21,650 nucleotides of DNA from a virus. The position numbers were made by a program, and so were the translations under genes. The notes under the pieces are model-generated. The model did not search any database, was not told where the DNA came from, and was given only the letters and a program-made list of their open reading frames with translations. Positions within the stretch are counted from its first letter, which is position 1; each line of letters opens with the position of its first letter. Below are positions 7,814 to 15,021 of this stretch, one piece after another. Location: the IMG/VR virus record IMGVR_UViG_3300009146_000047, positions 1 through 21,650 of that record; one strand, 5' to 3'.

Positions 7814-8866
7814 ATGTACCAATATTCAGAGTTCATTCCATGTAGGAAGGAAGAAGTGCTGAAAAGATTAAGTCAAGAAGAAATCTACTTATTAGTATTA
7901 GATGAATTACCACCAGTTAACACATATGTTAAGTCTCCATTTCGAGTAGATAAAAAGCCAGGTTGTTACTATACATGGTATAATGGCATACTATATTTCA
8001 AAGATTTTGGTGACCCGAATTATCCAATGAGAGATTGCTTTCAAGCAGTCATGGATAAGATGCATCTTACATTCAAAGAATGTTTGTTATTCTTAAATGA
8101 TTACTTTCAATTAGGCTTGAACTCTGGTAGTTCCAAGCCTATTTTGTTTGATAACGTATTTATAAATAACAAAGCTAACAAATCAATACTAGGCAAAATC
8201 ACTAAGATTGGTGAAGAAAGACCTAGTGATGAAATAGTGTATAAAGCTAGAGGCTTCTTTCCAATAGATAAGAACTACTGGTATGATAGATACGAAATAA
8301 GAAGAACTAATTTGATGGAAGATAATGTATTTGCTGGAATATGGTATCAGTTTTATAGTAGAAAAGGAATACTGATTACTATTAGGCCAACAGATATTAT
8401 GTATGCATATAGTGACTTTGACAATGGAAGAACAAAGATATACAGACCTTTGGCTCCACAAAAAGCAGGTAAATGGCTTACTAATTGTAATGAAAATGAT
8501 ATAGGTGGTATAAGAAGATTACCGAGAATTGGTATTATCTTATATATATTGAAGTCATATAAAGATTACAGAGTAGTCAAGAATGAAGGAAAGGATTGTA
8601 TATGGTTTCAAAATGAAGGAATGTTTCCGAAAGAAGAAATATTAATGGACTTGTGCATTAGATTTGTCAAAATAATTGTTATCTTTGATAATGACGAGAA
8701 AGGTATTATTGCTGGATTGAAACTCACAGAGAAAATTAATAATCTCTATCCAAACAAAGCAGTATTAAAATACATTTCAAATCAAGTCAAGGATGCGAAA
8801 GACCCATCAGATTTAAAGCATAGGCATGGTAAAACTGAATTAAATAAATTTTTAGATTATGGCTAA
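7814..8866 (+). CDS. DnaG-like primase (TOPRIM)
   Basis: The 350-residue protein shows the TOPRIM signature in its C-terminal half: an ILKSYKDYRVV strand-helix (245-255), the catalytic-Glu segment FQNEGMFP (265-272), the metal-binding FDNDEKG (291-297) and the downstream KDAKDPSDL (326-334), all as in DnaG-type primases. The N-terminus has a SPFRVDKKPG segment (41-50) like the zinc-ribbon domain of DnaG, but the four metal-binding cysteines are not there, so this domain is degenerate. It would make RNA primers for the polymerase and work with the DnaB-like helicase. The primase stop overlaps the UDG start by eight bases. Confidence 0.88.
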   Translation: MYQYSEFIPCRKEEVLKRLSQEEIYLLVLDELPPVNTYVKSPFRVDKKPGCYYTWYNGILYFKDFGDPNYPMRDCFQAVMDKMHLTFKECLLFLNDYFQLGLNSGSSKPILFDNVFINNKANKSILGKITKIGEERPSDEIVYKARGFFPIDKNYWYDRYEIRRTNLMEDNVFAGIWYQFYSRKGILITIRPTDIMYAYSDFDNGRTKIYRPLAPQKAGKWLTNCNENDIGGIRRLPRIGIILYILKSYKDYRVVKNEGKDCIWFQNEGMFPKEEILMDLCIRFVKIIVIFDNDEKGIIAGLKLTEKINNLYPNKAVLKYISNQVKDAKDPSDLKHRHGKTELNKFLDYG

Positions 8867-9551
8867 TATTCCAGCATCAATTCATGAATCATGGCATCCA
8901 TTAATAGGAGGTTTTTTTGAAAGTGATTCATGGAAGAATCTAAGAGATAATGTACTGAAGTCTAAATTTTATCCTGAAAAAGAAAATGTATTTAGAGTAT
9001 TTAAAATGCCAGTTGATAAGGTTAGAGTAGTAATATTAGGACAAGACCCATATGCTAAGAAAGGTCAGGCTACAGGCTTGGCCTTTGCTGTTAATGAAGG
9101 ATTTCCTAAACCATTTAGCTTACAAGCTATAGAAAAAGAAGATGGTAATAACTTTGATAAATCATTAACTGATCTTGAAAATAGGGGAGTGTTCTTATTA
9201 AATACTGCTTTAACTGTTGAACCTAATAGTCCCGGCTCACATGTAAAATATTGGAGAGGCTTTTCAGAGCAACTTATAAGTAGATTAAGTAAAGTACAAC
9301 CAGCATTCTATTTATTATGGGGAGAGAAAGCAAAATCTTTCTTACCTTTCATACATGATAATGATATACTGGAATATCAAAGTTGTCTACAAGCTTATGT
9401 TAAGCTAGATAAGAATAATGTGTTAATAGCAGGGCATCCTGCTGCTGAATATTATACTAGTGGTAAAGGTGGATTTTATGGTAAACATCACATGAGACTG
9501 ATAGATGATATTCTAACTAGTAGAAGAATGAAAAGAATTTTTAAATATTAA
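8859..9551 (+). CDS. ung: Uracil-DNA glycosylase, family 1
   Basis: The 230-residue protein removes uracil from DNA. Family 1 motifs: GQDPY (61-65, Asp63 the general base) followed by the GLAFAV segment (73-78) whose Phe stacks on uracil; FLLNTALTV (112-120) with the uracil-specific Asn115; and AGHPAAEYY (191-199), where His193 replaces the usual start of HPSPLS. The usual His after GQDPY is Ala here, and HPSP has become HPAA, so the DNA-binding loop differs from cellular enzymes, but catalytic residues are kept. It overlaps the primase gene and precedes the Ubl candidate by twelve bases. Presence in the replication operon suggests repair of misincorporated or deaminated uracil during genome copying. 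Confidence 0.95.
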   Translation: MANIPASIHESWHPLIGGFFESDSWKNLRDNVLKSKFYPEKENVFRVFKMPVDKVRVVILGQDPYAKKGQATGLAFAVNEGFPKPFSLQAIEKEDGNNFDKSLTDLENRGVFLLNTALTVEPNSPGSHVKYWRGFSEQLISRLSKVQPAFYLLWGEKAKSFLPFIHDNDILEYQSCLQAYVKLDKNNVLIAGHPAAEYYTSGKGGFYGKHHMRLIDDILTSRRMKRIFKY

Positions 9552-9563
9552 AAACAAAACACA

Positions 9564-10316
9564 ATGTCACAAGAGTTAAGTATCTCCGAGCAAAGAAAAA
9601 TTAATGTTGTTAACACAGGTGGAAAGAACTTTGTCCACACTTCATCTGCACAAACATTAGGACAGCTAATGGCAGAACTGGAAAGACAAGGTGTTAGCAG
9701 ACAAGGTAAGAAGATGATAATTGGTGAGAACAGGCATACTCTGGAAGTAGATGAAGCAGTATTGCCTAAATCAAACTTTACTTTCTTTTTGTTACCTGCA
9801 CAAACTAAGAGTGGAGCATCTGAAACAAGAGCAAGGATTAAGGAAATAATTGGGCATTTCCCCGTAGAGGGGAAAGCCCATTTTAGTGCAGATAAGAGTT
9901 ACACTAATAAGAAGGAAGCTGATTTGGTTGCATTGTTAGATAGTTGGGTAACGCCAAAGGTAGCAGCAGCATTGGAAGCACAGGATAAGTTACCTAAAGA
10001 AAAGAAGGTGAAAGAGCCTAAAGCTACAAAGAATGTAGCAGATGTTGTGCAAAGTGTAGCTGATGCTGGCCCAAAAGAATTCAAAGGTAGTGTTAAAGGT
10101 GTTAGTGAAACAAATGGTGATAATCATACTGAAATGTTATTGAAAGCTATTGATAAAAAGCTGGATTATATCATATCACACATTAATACACCACCACCAG
10201 AGGTTAAAGTACCAGAACAACTTCCATTTAATGACGAACCACTTAAAGAAATTACCGATATTAATTCAGCAACAATGGATATTAAAAGGGAGTTTCGTGG
10301 ATTAATCAAATATTAA
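9564..10316 (+). CDS. Ubiquitin-like (beta-grasp) domain protein candidate, 250 aa
   Basis: Residues 13-84 can be read as a beta-grasp fold: strands INVVNTGG and KNFVHTS, helix LGQLMAELERQG (32-43), strand KKMIIGEN, and final strand NFTFFLLPA (71-79), which ends in QTKSG (80-84). The end recalls the small Ubl of PRTRC cassettes. The identification leans on the E2-like, JAMM and E1-like genes directly downstream. Unlike a free ubiquitin, 166 residues follow: a helical part, a Lys/Pro/Glu-rich linker (140-180), a helix (187-207) and a Pro-rich end. If Gly84 is the conjugated end, proteolytic processing is required. A hairpin like a terminator lies within codons 96-106. The gene is the last of the primase-UDG unit and is followed by a terminator. 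Alternative: an unrelated replication protein. Confidence 0.6.
   Translation: MSQELSISEQRKINVVNTGGKNFVHTSSAQTLGQLMAELERQGVSRQGKKMIIGENRHTLEVDEAVLPKSNFTFFLLPAQTKSGASETRARIKEIIGHFPVEGKAHFSADKSYTNKKEADLVALLDSWVTPKVAAALEAQDKLPKEKKVKEPKATKNVADVVQSVADAGPKEFKGSVKGVSETNGDNHTEMLLKAIDKKLDYIISHINTPPPEVKVPEQLPFNDEPLKEITDINSATMDIKREFRGLIKY
9851..9884 (+). other. Terminator-like GC-rich hairpin inside the Ubl candidate gene
   Basis: Arms 9851-9863 and 9869-9880 pair over 12 bp with one bulged A at 9856 and a five-base loop (GTAGA, 9864-9868); four T follow at 9881-9884. The stem includes TTTCCCC/GGGGAAA and GGGC/GCCC, by far the most GC-rich stretch in the gene. It lies about 35 bases after the codon for Gly84, the candidate end of the Ubl domain. 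It could attenuate transcription or stall translation within the gene. Confidence 0.6.
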
Positions 10317-10330
10317 TTGATTACTTAATC

Positions 10331-10362
10331 AGGAGGGATAGCATCATGTGCTATTCCTTTTT
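10331..10362 (+). terminator. Intrinsic terminator after the Ubl candidate gene
   Basis: Arms 10334-10343 and 10349-10358 pair over 10 bp with one G-U, around a five-base loop, and extend outward with G-T pairs; the 3' side runs into a T tract (10358-10362). It begins 15 bases after the stop. It covers the ATG at 10346 that would otherwise look like an N-terminal extension of the next gene. Confidence 0.8.
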
Positions 10363-10375
10363 CATTCTTCATACT

Positions 10376-11506
10376 ATGGAAAGAGTAACAAACAAATTAA
10401 TGACTGATTGGTTAGATGCTGTTAATTTAGCACAATTACCAAAGAACATTCATTGGATAGATAATCAAATTAAAAAAGGGAGGATAAATAAAAAATGGCA
10501 TAACTTCTTGCTTTTTACAATGGAATCTTTACAAGTTATATATCCTGATAAATGGGATATACAATTCAATATCTATAATCACTTTACTACTGAAATAAAA
10601 GAGAACTATGCAGGTTATGATTATGTAATTACTTATAATCAGCGACAATATATCTTTGATATAATTGTTAAGTTCCCTGATATAACTATTACCAATTCAG
10701 TAAATTTTAAACATAATATAAAAGATTTGTATGTTAAGATACAATTTGTATATTGTGAGGAAATTGACAATTTTGTTCCATTTGCCATTGGTGGAACTAG
10801 AGGTAAAGTAACTGATATTGAAGCATATAGTTCTTATATGCATTCTCATCTACAATTTCTAGTAGGTAATTTTTATCCATTTTGTATAGGTGACAGGGAA
10901 AGTGAATTTGGTGCTTTGATGATGGAATGTGCTGATAACTTAACCAGAGAAAACTTTCAAGCATTATTCTATATGTTAGAAACACTAGTAGGATGGGAAT
11001 CATTAGAAGGAGTACCGTTTTATAAGATAGGAAATTTAAATAGTAATGAAACTACACTACCAGTAATCTTAGAATCAGATAATAAAAGTTATGCAGAAAA
11101 GCTATTTGAATATAGACAGGAAAATAGAATGGATATTAACTGGAAGTATGAGAATGAAGTAAAAATAAATGATGATGAAACATTTGAAGAGTACATTAAG
11201 TTTTCTAGTGACATTAGAGAGTATGTTCAAAGTTATATAGTAGGAAGATTAACAAATGGTGATTATGTAAATCTATCTAAAAGAAAGAAACTTCCTACAC
11301 AAACTCAACTTGATAGAACATTCATTTATAATGGAGATAATATTAAGCTTGAAATAGTAACAACAACTGAAAGCTTTGTAAATAACTTCTTTGTTCATCC
11401 AAATATTAAAAAATACATTAAAACTCATTTAGAAAATGAAGCCAACAACCATATCAAGAGAAGTAATAGAGAGAAAAGAATTAGTAAGTTTGGTTATCCC
11501 GAATAA
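10376..11506 (+). CDS. E2-like (RWD/UBC-fold) ubiquitin-conjugating enzyme homologue
   Basis: I place the start at the ATG at 10376 because an upstream in-frame ATG (10346) lies inside the terminator hairpin; the product is 376 residues. Residues about 80-215 follow the pattern of prokaryotic E2-like proteins: paired strands (YDYVITYNQR, QYIFDIIVKFPD), another strand pair, then YMHSHLQ (154-160), and GNFYPFCIGD (164-173), resembling the HPH...G.xCxG segment that holds the E2 catalytic Cys (Cys170, bases 10883-10885). GWESLEGVPFYKIG (206-219) resembles the post-catalytic region of such families. About 150 further residues form an unknown C-terminal part. The next genes encode JAMM and E1-like enzymes, which strongly supports the call. 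The gene overlaps the JAMM gene by 71 bases. Confidence 0.6.
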   Translation: MERVTNKLMTDWLDAVNLAQLPKNIHWIDNQIKKGRINKKWHNFLLFTMESLQVIYPDKWDIQFNIYNHFTTEIKENYAGYDYVITYNQRQYIFDIIVKFPDITITNSVNFKHNIKDLYVKIQFVYCEEIDNFVPFAIGGTRGKVTDIEAYSSYMHSHLQFLVGNFYPFCIGDRESEFGALMMECADNLTRENFQALFYMLETLVGWESLEGVPFYKIGNLNSNETTLPVILESDNKSYAEKLFEYRQENRMDINWKYENEVKINDDETFEEYIKFSSDIREYVQSYIVGRLTNGDYVNLSKRKKLPTQTQLDRTFIYNGDNIKLEIVTTTESFVNNFFVHPNIKKYIKTHLENEANNHIKRSNREKRISKFGYPE

Positions 11507-12545
11507 CATCATGCATAAGTTAAGATATATCTGTAATGAAATCTACAAAGAAGAATGGTCAGCAGCATTGTTTTATAGAGTGAAAGGTTCTATCCGCAAT
11601 CCAAGTAAAATGAAATTAACAGTAATTGATTTCTTTCCAATGGATAAAGGTAGTGTTGCACATACTGAATATGATATAGACCAAGGTGATAATGCTCTTG
11701 TAGGTTACATGATGGAAAATGAATTGTTTGGTAATATTATATTAGGACATTTGCATTCTCATAATACAATGTCAGTATTCTTTTCTCCAGAAGATACAGG
11801 TGAATTACAACGCAATGTATCAAATCATAACATCTATTTATCATTAATAGTAAATAATAAGATGGAAATGACAGCAAGAGTTGCTTATGAAGCAAATTGT
11901 GTTGTTAATCCAAATTTTGTTGCTAGAGATGAGAATGGAGATGAGTATAATATCAAAGGTAATGAGTATACTGAAAGCATTATGTGTTTTCACAATGTGG
12001 AAATTATTAAGCCACCAGAGATATTCAATGTTGATACTAAATTTAAGGAAAGGATTGCGGAAATTATTAAGGAAGCAGAGAAAAGAGAAGCAGATAAGAA
12101 AGCAAAAGCTATTGTTCCAGTAAGTCAAGCATACCAAGGTAGTTGGAATCAAGGATGGGAAGGTAATGATTGGACAAATAAAGAAGGTAATAGGAGCAAT
12201 AGTAATAATGGTTCAATGGAAGATTTACTTAAATTTGTTCTTAATAATGGGAAGAACTATGGATATGAAACTACTACTGCTATATTGAATAAGAGAGAAA
12301 GAGTAGCAAAGACAGATGTAGAGTATGTTAAATTTGTAGTTGAGAACTATCTTAAATTATATATGAAGTATTTCAATCTTGTTGATTCTAATCAAATCAA
12401 AGCAAATACATTTGTTAGTCATTTAGATAGTGTAATAACTAATCTTAGAATGTATGAAAAGCAATTCCCATTTGTAGTTAATATCGGAGTACAATTAGAT
12501 TCTTATAAAACAAAATTATTATCAAATGTCACAACAACGGGATGA
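11436..12545 (+). CDS. JAB/JAMM metallopeptidase (Ubl deconjugase or processing enzyme)
   Basis: The MPN+/JAMM motif is complete: His107-Ser-His109, seven residues, Ser117-x-x-Asp120 (in GHLHSHNTMSVFFSPED), with an upstream Glu at 39 or 40 (KEEWSAALFY) in the place of the catalytic Glu. His107, His109 and Asp120 would bind zinc. Such enzymes cleave isopeptide or peptide bonds after Ubl C-termini. The upstream strand LVSLVIP (16-22) belongs to the domain, so the start at 11436 is preferred over the ATG at 11511, although that one sits just after the E2-like stop. After residue 160, a linker (about 230-255) rich in Gly/Asn/Trp joins a helical C-terminal region (260-369) of unknown role. The end overlaps the E1-like gene by 20 bases. 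Confidence 0.88.
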   Translation: MKPTTISREVIERKELVSLVIPNNIMHKLRYICNEIYKEEWSAALFYRVKGSIRNPSKMKLTVIDFFPMDKGSVAHTEYDIDQGDNALVGYMMENELFGNIILGHLHSHNTMSVFFSPEDTGELQRNVSNHNIYLSLIVNNKMEMTARVAYEANCVVNPNFVARDENGDEYNIKGNEYTESIMCFHNVEIIKPPEIFNVDTKFKERIAEIIKEAEKREADKKAKAIVPVSQAYQGSWNQGWEGNDWTNKEGNRSNSNNGSMEDLLKFVLNNGKNYGYETTTAILNKRERVAKTDVEYVKFVVENYLKLYMKYFNLVDSNQIKANTFVSHLDSVITNLRMYEKQFPFVVNIGVQLDSYKTKLLSNVTTTG

Positions 12546-13782
12546 TTTCTCAATATCAAGAAGTCTTGCAGCAATAGAAGCAAGAGATTTAGCAGCAGAA
12601 AGAAGAAGGTTAATGGAACCAATGTCAGAAGAAGAAAGAGCAGAATATGAAAGGACATTTATAGAACCACCAGATAATATAATGATGAATAGTTTATCTG
12701 TTAATGCAAGACCCAATGTAACTGGTGTTCCATTTACTACTGCAATGGGTACACCATCAAGTGATTTAGTAATGTCAGCAGCTACAGCTATGTTAGCAGC
12801 ACAAAGAAGAAATCCATTAACTTCAAGTGAAGTATATCCAAATGCTAGTGATATGTTTGAACAGTTAGCACAAGAACATGTAAGAACATATGAAATTTCA
12901 TCAACTGAAAGTTCCAATGTAAATGATATTACTGCATATACTGAAGAAGAAGCAAGAAGAATGTATGAAACATTTGTTCAACCTATTGAAACTGCAAGAC
13001 AAGCAGCATTTGATACATTAGGAATACCAGCATCAAAGTTAAATGAAAATCCAGATGTTACTAAATCAATGGAGATAGCTGATAAAGCAAAAGAGAAGAT
13101 AGTACCAACTAAGTATTCTAGGTTTAAAGATGCTCCTTGGTTTGGTGATGGTGAACATGTATTGATAGGTGGTGCAGGTGGTATTGGTTCATGGTTAGCA
13201 TTGTTTCTAAGCAGAGCAGGATTTAAACCTATTGTATATGACTTCGATATAATTGAAGAACATAATATGGGTGGACAATTCTTTAGGAAAAAGAACATTG
13301 GTAAGACAAAGACATTTGCATTATCTGAACTGATAGGTGAGTTTTGTGATAGTTCCATTGACAATATTAATGAAGCTTATGGTGAAGATTCAATGGTAAA
13401 TGAATATACTTTCTCTGCTTTTGATAATAATGCAGCAAGGAAAATTATGTTTAATAAGTGGAGAATGGAATATGAAGGAAATCCTAATGCAATTTTCATT
13501 GATGCTAGGTTATTATTTGAACAATTAACTATATTTGTAATACCGGGAACAGACTATGATAGAATTGAGGAATATTTAAGTAAGAACTTGCCTGATGATT
13601 CTACTATTGCAAATGAACCTTGTAGTCAGAAACAAACTACTCACACCGCTGCTCACATAGCTGCTCAAATGGTAGAATTCTTTACTAATTTCCTTACAAT
13701 GCAGAAATCAGAAGATGAACTTAAATTATATTTACCATTCAAATGGGAATATCTAGTACCATTGGGTGAAATACCAACTTAA
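12526..13782 (+). CDS. ThiF/E1-like Ubl-activating enzyme
   Basis: Residues 208-390 form a ThiF/E1 adenylation domain: Rossmann loop LIGGAGGIGSWLA (213-225), the acidic strand end VYDFDIIEEHNMGGQFF (237-253), which matches the E1 pattern D.v..sNl.RQ, then KKNIGKTKT (255-263) and FDNNAARK (299-306), like the D...aR segment. Cys366 in NEPCSQKQTTHTAA (363-376) is positioned as the catalytic thioester Cys seen in E1 and ThiF enzymes. The CxxC zinc pairs of ThiF/MoeB are missing. The first 200 residues are Ala/Glu/Ser-rich, mostly helical and without known domain. It would adenylate the C-terminus of a Ubl and pass it to the E2-like protein. The gene overlaps the JAMM gene and is three bases from the next one. 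Confidence 0.9.
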   Translation: MSQQRDDFSISRSLAAIEARDLAAERRRLMEPMSEEERAEYERTFIEPPDNIMMNSLSVNARPNVTGVPFTTAMGTPSSDLVMSAATAMLAAQRRNPLTSSEVYPNASDMFEQLAQEHVRTYEISSTESSNVNDITAYTEEEARRMYETFVQPIETARQAAFDTLGIPASKLNENPDVTKSMEIADKAKEKIVPTKYSRFKDAPWFGDGEHVLIGGAGGIGSWLALFLSRAGFKPIVYDFDIIEEHNMGGQFFRKKNIGKTKTFALSELIGEFCDSSIDNINEAYGEDSMVNEYTFSAFDNNAARKIMFNKWRMEYEGNPNAIFIDARLLFEQLTIFVIPGTDYDRIEEYLSKNLPDDSTIANEPCSQKQTTHTAAHIAAQMVEFFTNFLTMQKSEDELKLYLPFKWEYLVPLGEIPT

Positions 13783-13784
13783 TC

Positions 13785-14438
13785 ATGGAAAACTTTTTAA
13801 ACTTAGATAGTATTGGTAGGATAAGTTCATATCTATATAAAAAGACAACTACTTGTGATACAGTTAACAATCCTTTTGTTCCATTTTTCAATTTGATTAA
13901 TGGACAAAAGATTGTTTTTGATGGGAGGATGCTATATGAATATAATAGATATTATTATGGAGTTAGTGATACCATAAGACAACATCGTAATGATTATCTT
14001 AATTTAATGAGATATATAGTAGGTGGAAATGGTTTACAAGCTGTAAAGTTAGGGGAAGTAACTTATATTGTAGCAAGAGGCTTATTAATAGAATATGAAA
14101 ACTTAACACAAGAAAAAACAATTTTAGCATTGTGTATTGCAAAGGATAGCATTTTTAAATTTGATAGGAATAATATTGATACATCTAAAATGGTACTATT
14201 AGTTGACTATAGATTTGCAACAGAAGAAAGATATAAACCTGTATTTAAAAAAATTAATACAATTTATCTTACTGCTGCAAGAGTTCACAAAATAGCAATT
14301 ATGTATGTTGATGATGTTGATAGTTGGTGTTATAATCCAAATGACGAAATAAAGATGAAGTTTAGAAATGTTACTCAAATGAAAGAATATTTAAATAAAT
14401 TTAATTCATTAACTTATGGACAAGCACCAGAACTCTGA
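13785..14438 (+). CDS. Unknown protein tied to the Ubl module, 217 aa
   Basis: No family recognised. It is rich in beta-prone hydrophobic stretches (VTYIVARGLLIEY at about 89-101, TILALCIAKDSIF at 107-119, KMVLLVDYRF at 130-139) with a later TIYLTAARVHKIAIMYVDD. Starting two bases after the E1-like stop, it is almost certainly co-translated with it, and it overlaps the next gene by 23 bases. Cysteines are present but no catalytic pattern is clear. A substrate adaptor, E3-like factor or target of the conjugation system is possible from position only. PRTRC cassettes also carry extra proteins of unknown fold beside ThiF, so a comparison with them would be useful. Confidence 0.8.
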   Translation: MENFLNLDSIGRISSYLYKKTTTCDTVNNPFVPFFNLINGQKIVFDGRMLYEYNRYYYGVSDTIRQHRNDYLNLMRYIVGGNGLQAVKLGEVTYIVARGLLIEYENLTQEKTILALCIAKDSIFKFDRNNIDTSKMVLLVDYRFATEERYKPVFKKINTIYLTAARVHKIAIMYVDDVDSWCYNPNDEIKMKFRNVTQMKEYLNKFNSLTYGQAPEL

Positions 14439-15021
14439 TGATTTAGTAACTCTTCTTCCTAAGAAGATATTAAGTGGCAAACAGAGAAAGTTAATAGGAA
14501 GTAGTGCTGAAAGGTACTTTGGCAAACTCATACGTGAAGTTTGGAAACAAGAGTATTGTATGACAACAAGATTTAACTCTAAGTTTCTGGATAAATGTGG
14601 AATTGATTTTGACAATGTACCTTTCAGACTGCAACTGAAAGCTGGTAATCAAAAGGGAATGAGACCAGTTCTTGAATTGATGTACGTTCATCAACAATCA
14701 ATAGCTTGTTTAGCACCAGATAATGAATGGTTAAAGAGACCAAAGATATTAATTCACCATAAGACTAATTCAGTTGGAAGAAATAAGAGTGACGGATTTG
14801 ATCGTGTATATATGACTTTTCTTGACTTTGATACATTAATTAAAAAGAATGAAGAATTGCTTGGTAGTATTCCTTATCAATTAATGACAAATAAAGATAA
14901 GACAGATTCAGAATTTGATGTGATTGTGGTATTAGATTTAGATTCACTCACGAAGATAATAACTAGTATTTTCCCACCACATTTAAAACCAATACAAAAT
15001 GATTCACAGGTCAACAAGTAA
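14416..15021 (+). CDS. PD-(D/E)XK nuclease, Holliday-junction-resolvase-like
   Basis: The 201-residue protein has GSSAERYFGKLIREV (28-42) with Glu32, then Asp64 in CGIDFDN and the Gln73-Leu-Lys75 pair in RLQLKAG (71-77). This Glu ... Asp ... (Q/E)xK spacing is that of small PD-(D/E)XK enzymes such as archaeal Hjc-type resolvases and many phage nucleases. It would cut branched or replicating DNA in a metal-dependent way. It lies between the Ubl module and a RecB-like nuclease, overlapping the former by 23 bases and the latter by 23. Endonuclease is the best guess; a restriction-like or packaging role cannot be excluded. Confidence 0.7.
   Translation: MDKHQNSDDLVTLLPKKILSGKQRKLIGSSAERYFGKLIREVWKQEYCMTTRFNSKFLDKCGIDFDNVPFRLQLKAGNQKGMRPVLELMYVHQQSIACLAPDNEWLKRPKILIHHKTNSVGRNKSDGFDRVYMTFLDFDTLIKKNEELLGSIPYQLMTNKDKTDSEFDVIVVLDLDSLTKIITSIFPPHLKPIQNDSQVNK

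Noticed and set aside
10346-10375. ATG at 10346 as the start of the E2-like gene
   Set aside because: It lies in the terminator hairpin (loop and 3' arm) and adds ten residues unlike the rest; the ATG at 10376 fits better.
12522-12917. 131-codon ORF on the minus strand
   Set aside because: It is the mirror of the helical, Ala-rich start of the E1-like gene; all supported genes here are on the plus strand and the codon pattern fits the plus frame.
9564-13782. Thiamin or molybdopterin sulfur-carrier pathway (ThiS/MoaD with ThiF/MoeB)
   Set aside because: No small carrier with a free Gly-Gly end, no zinc cysteine pairs in the ThiF-like protein and no cofactor genes; a JAMM and an E2-like protein point to protein modification.
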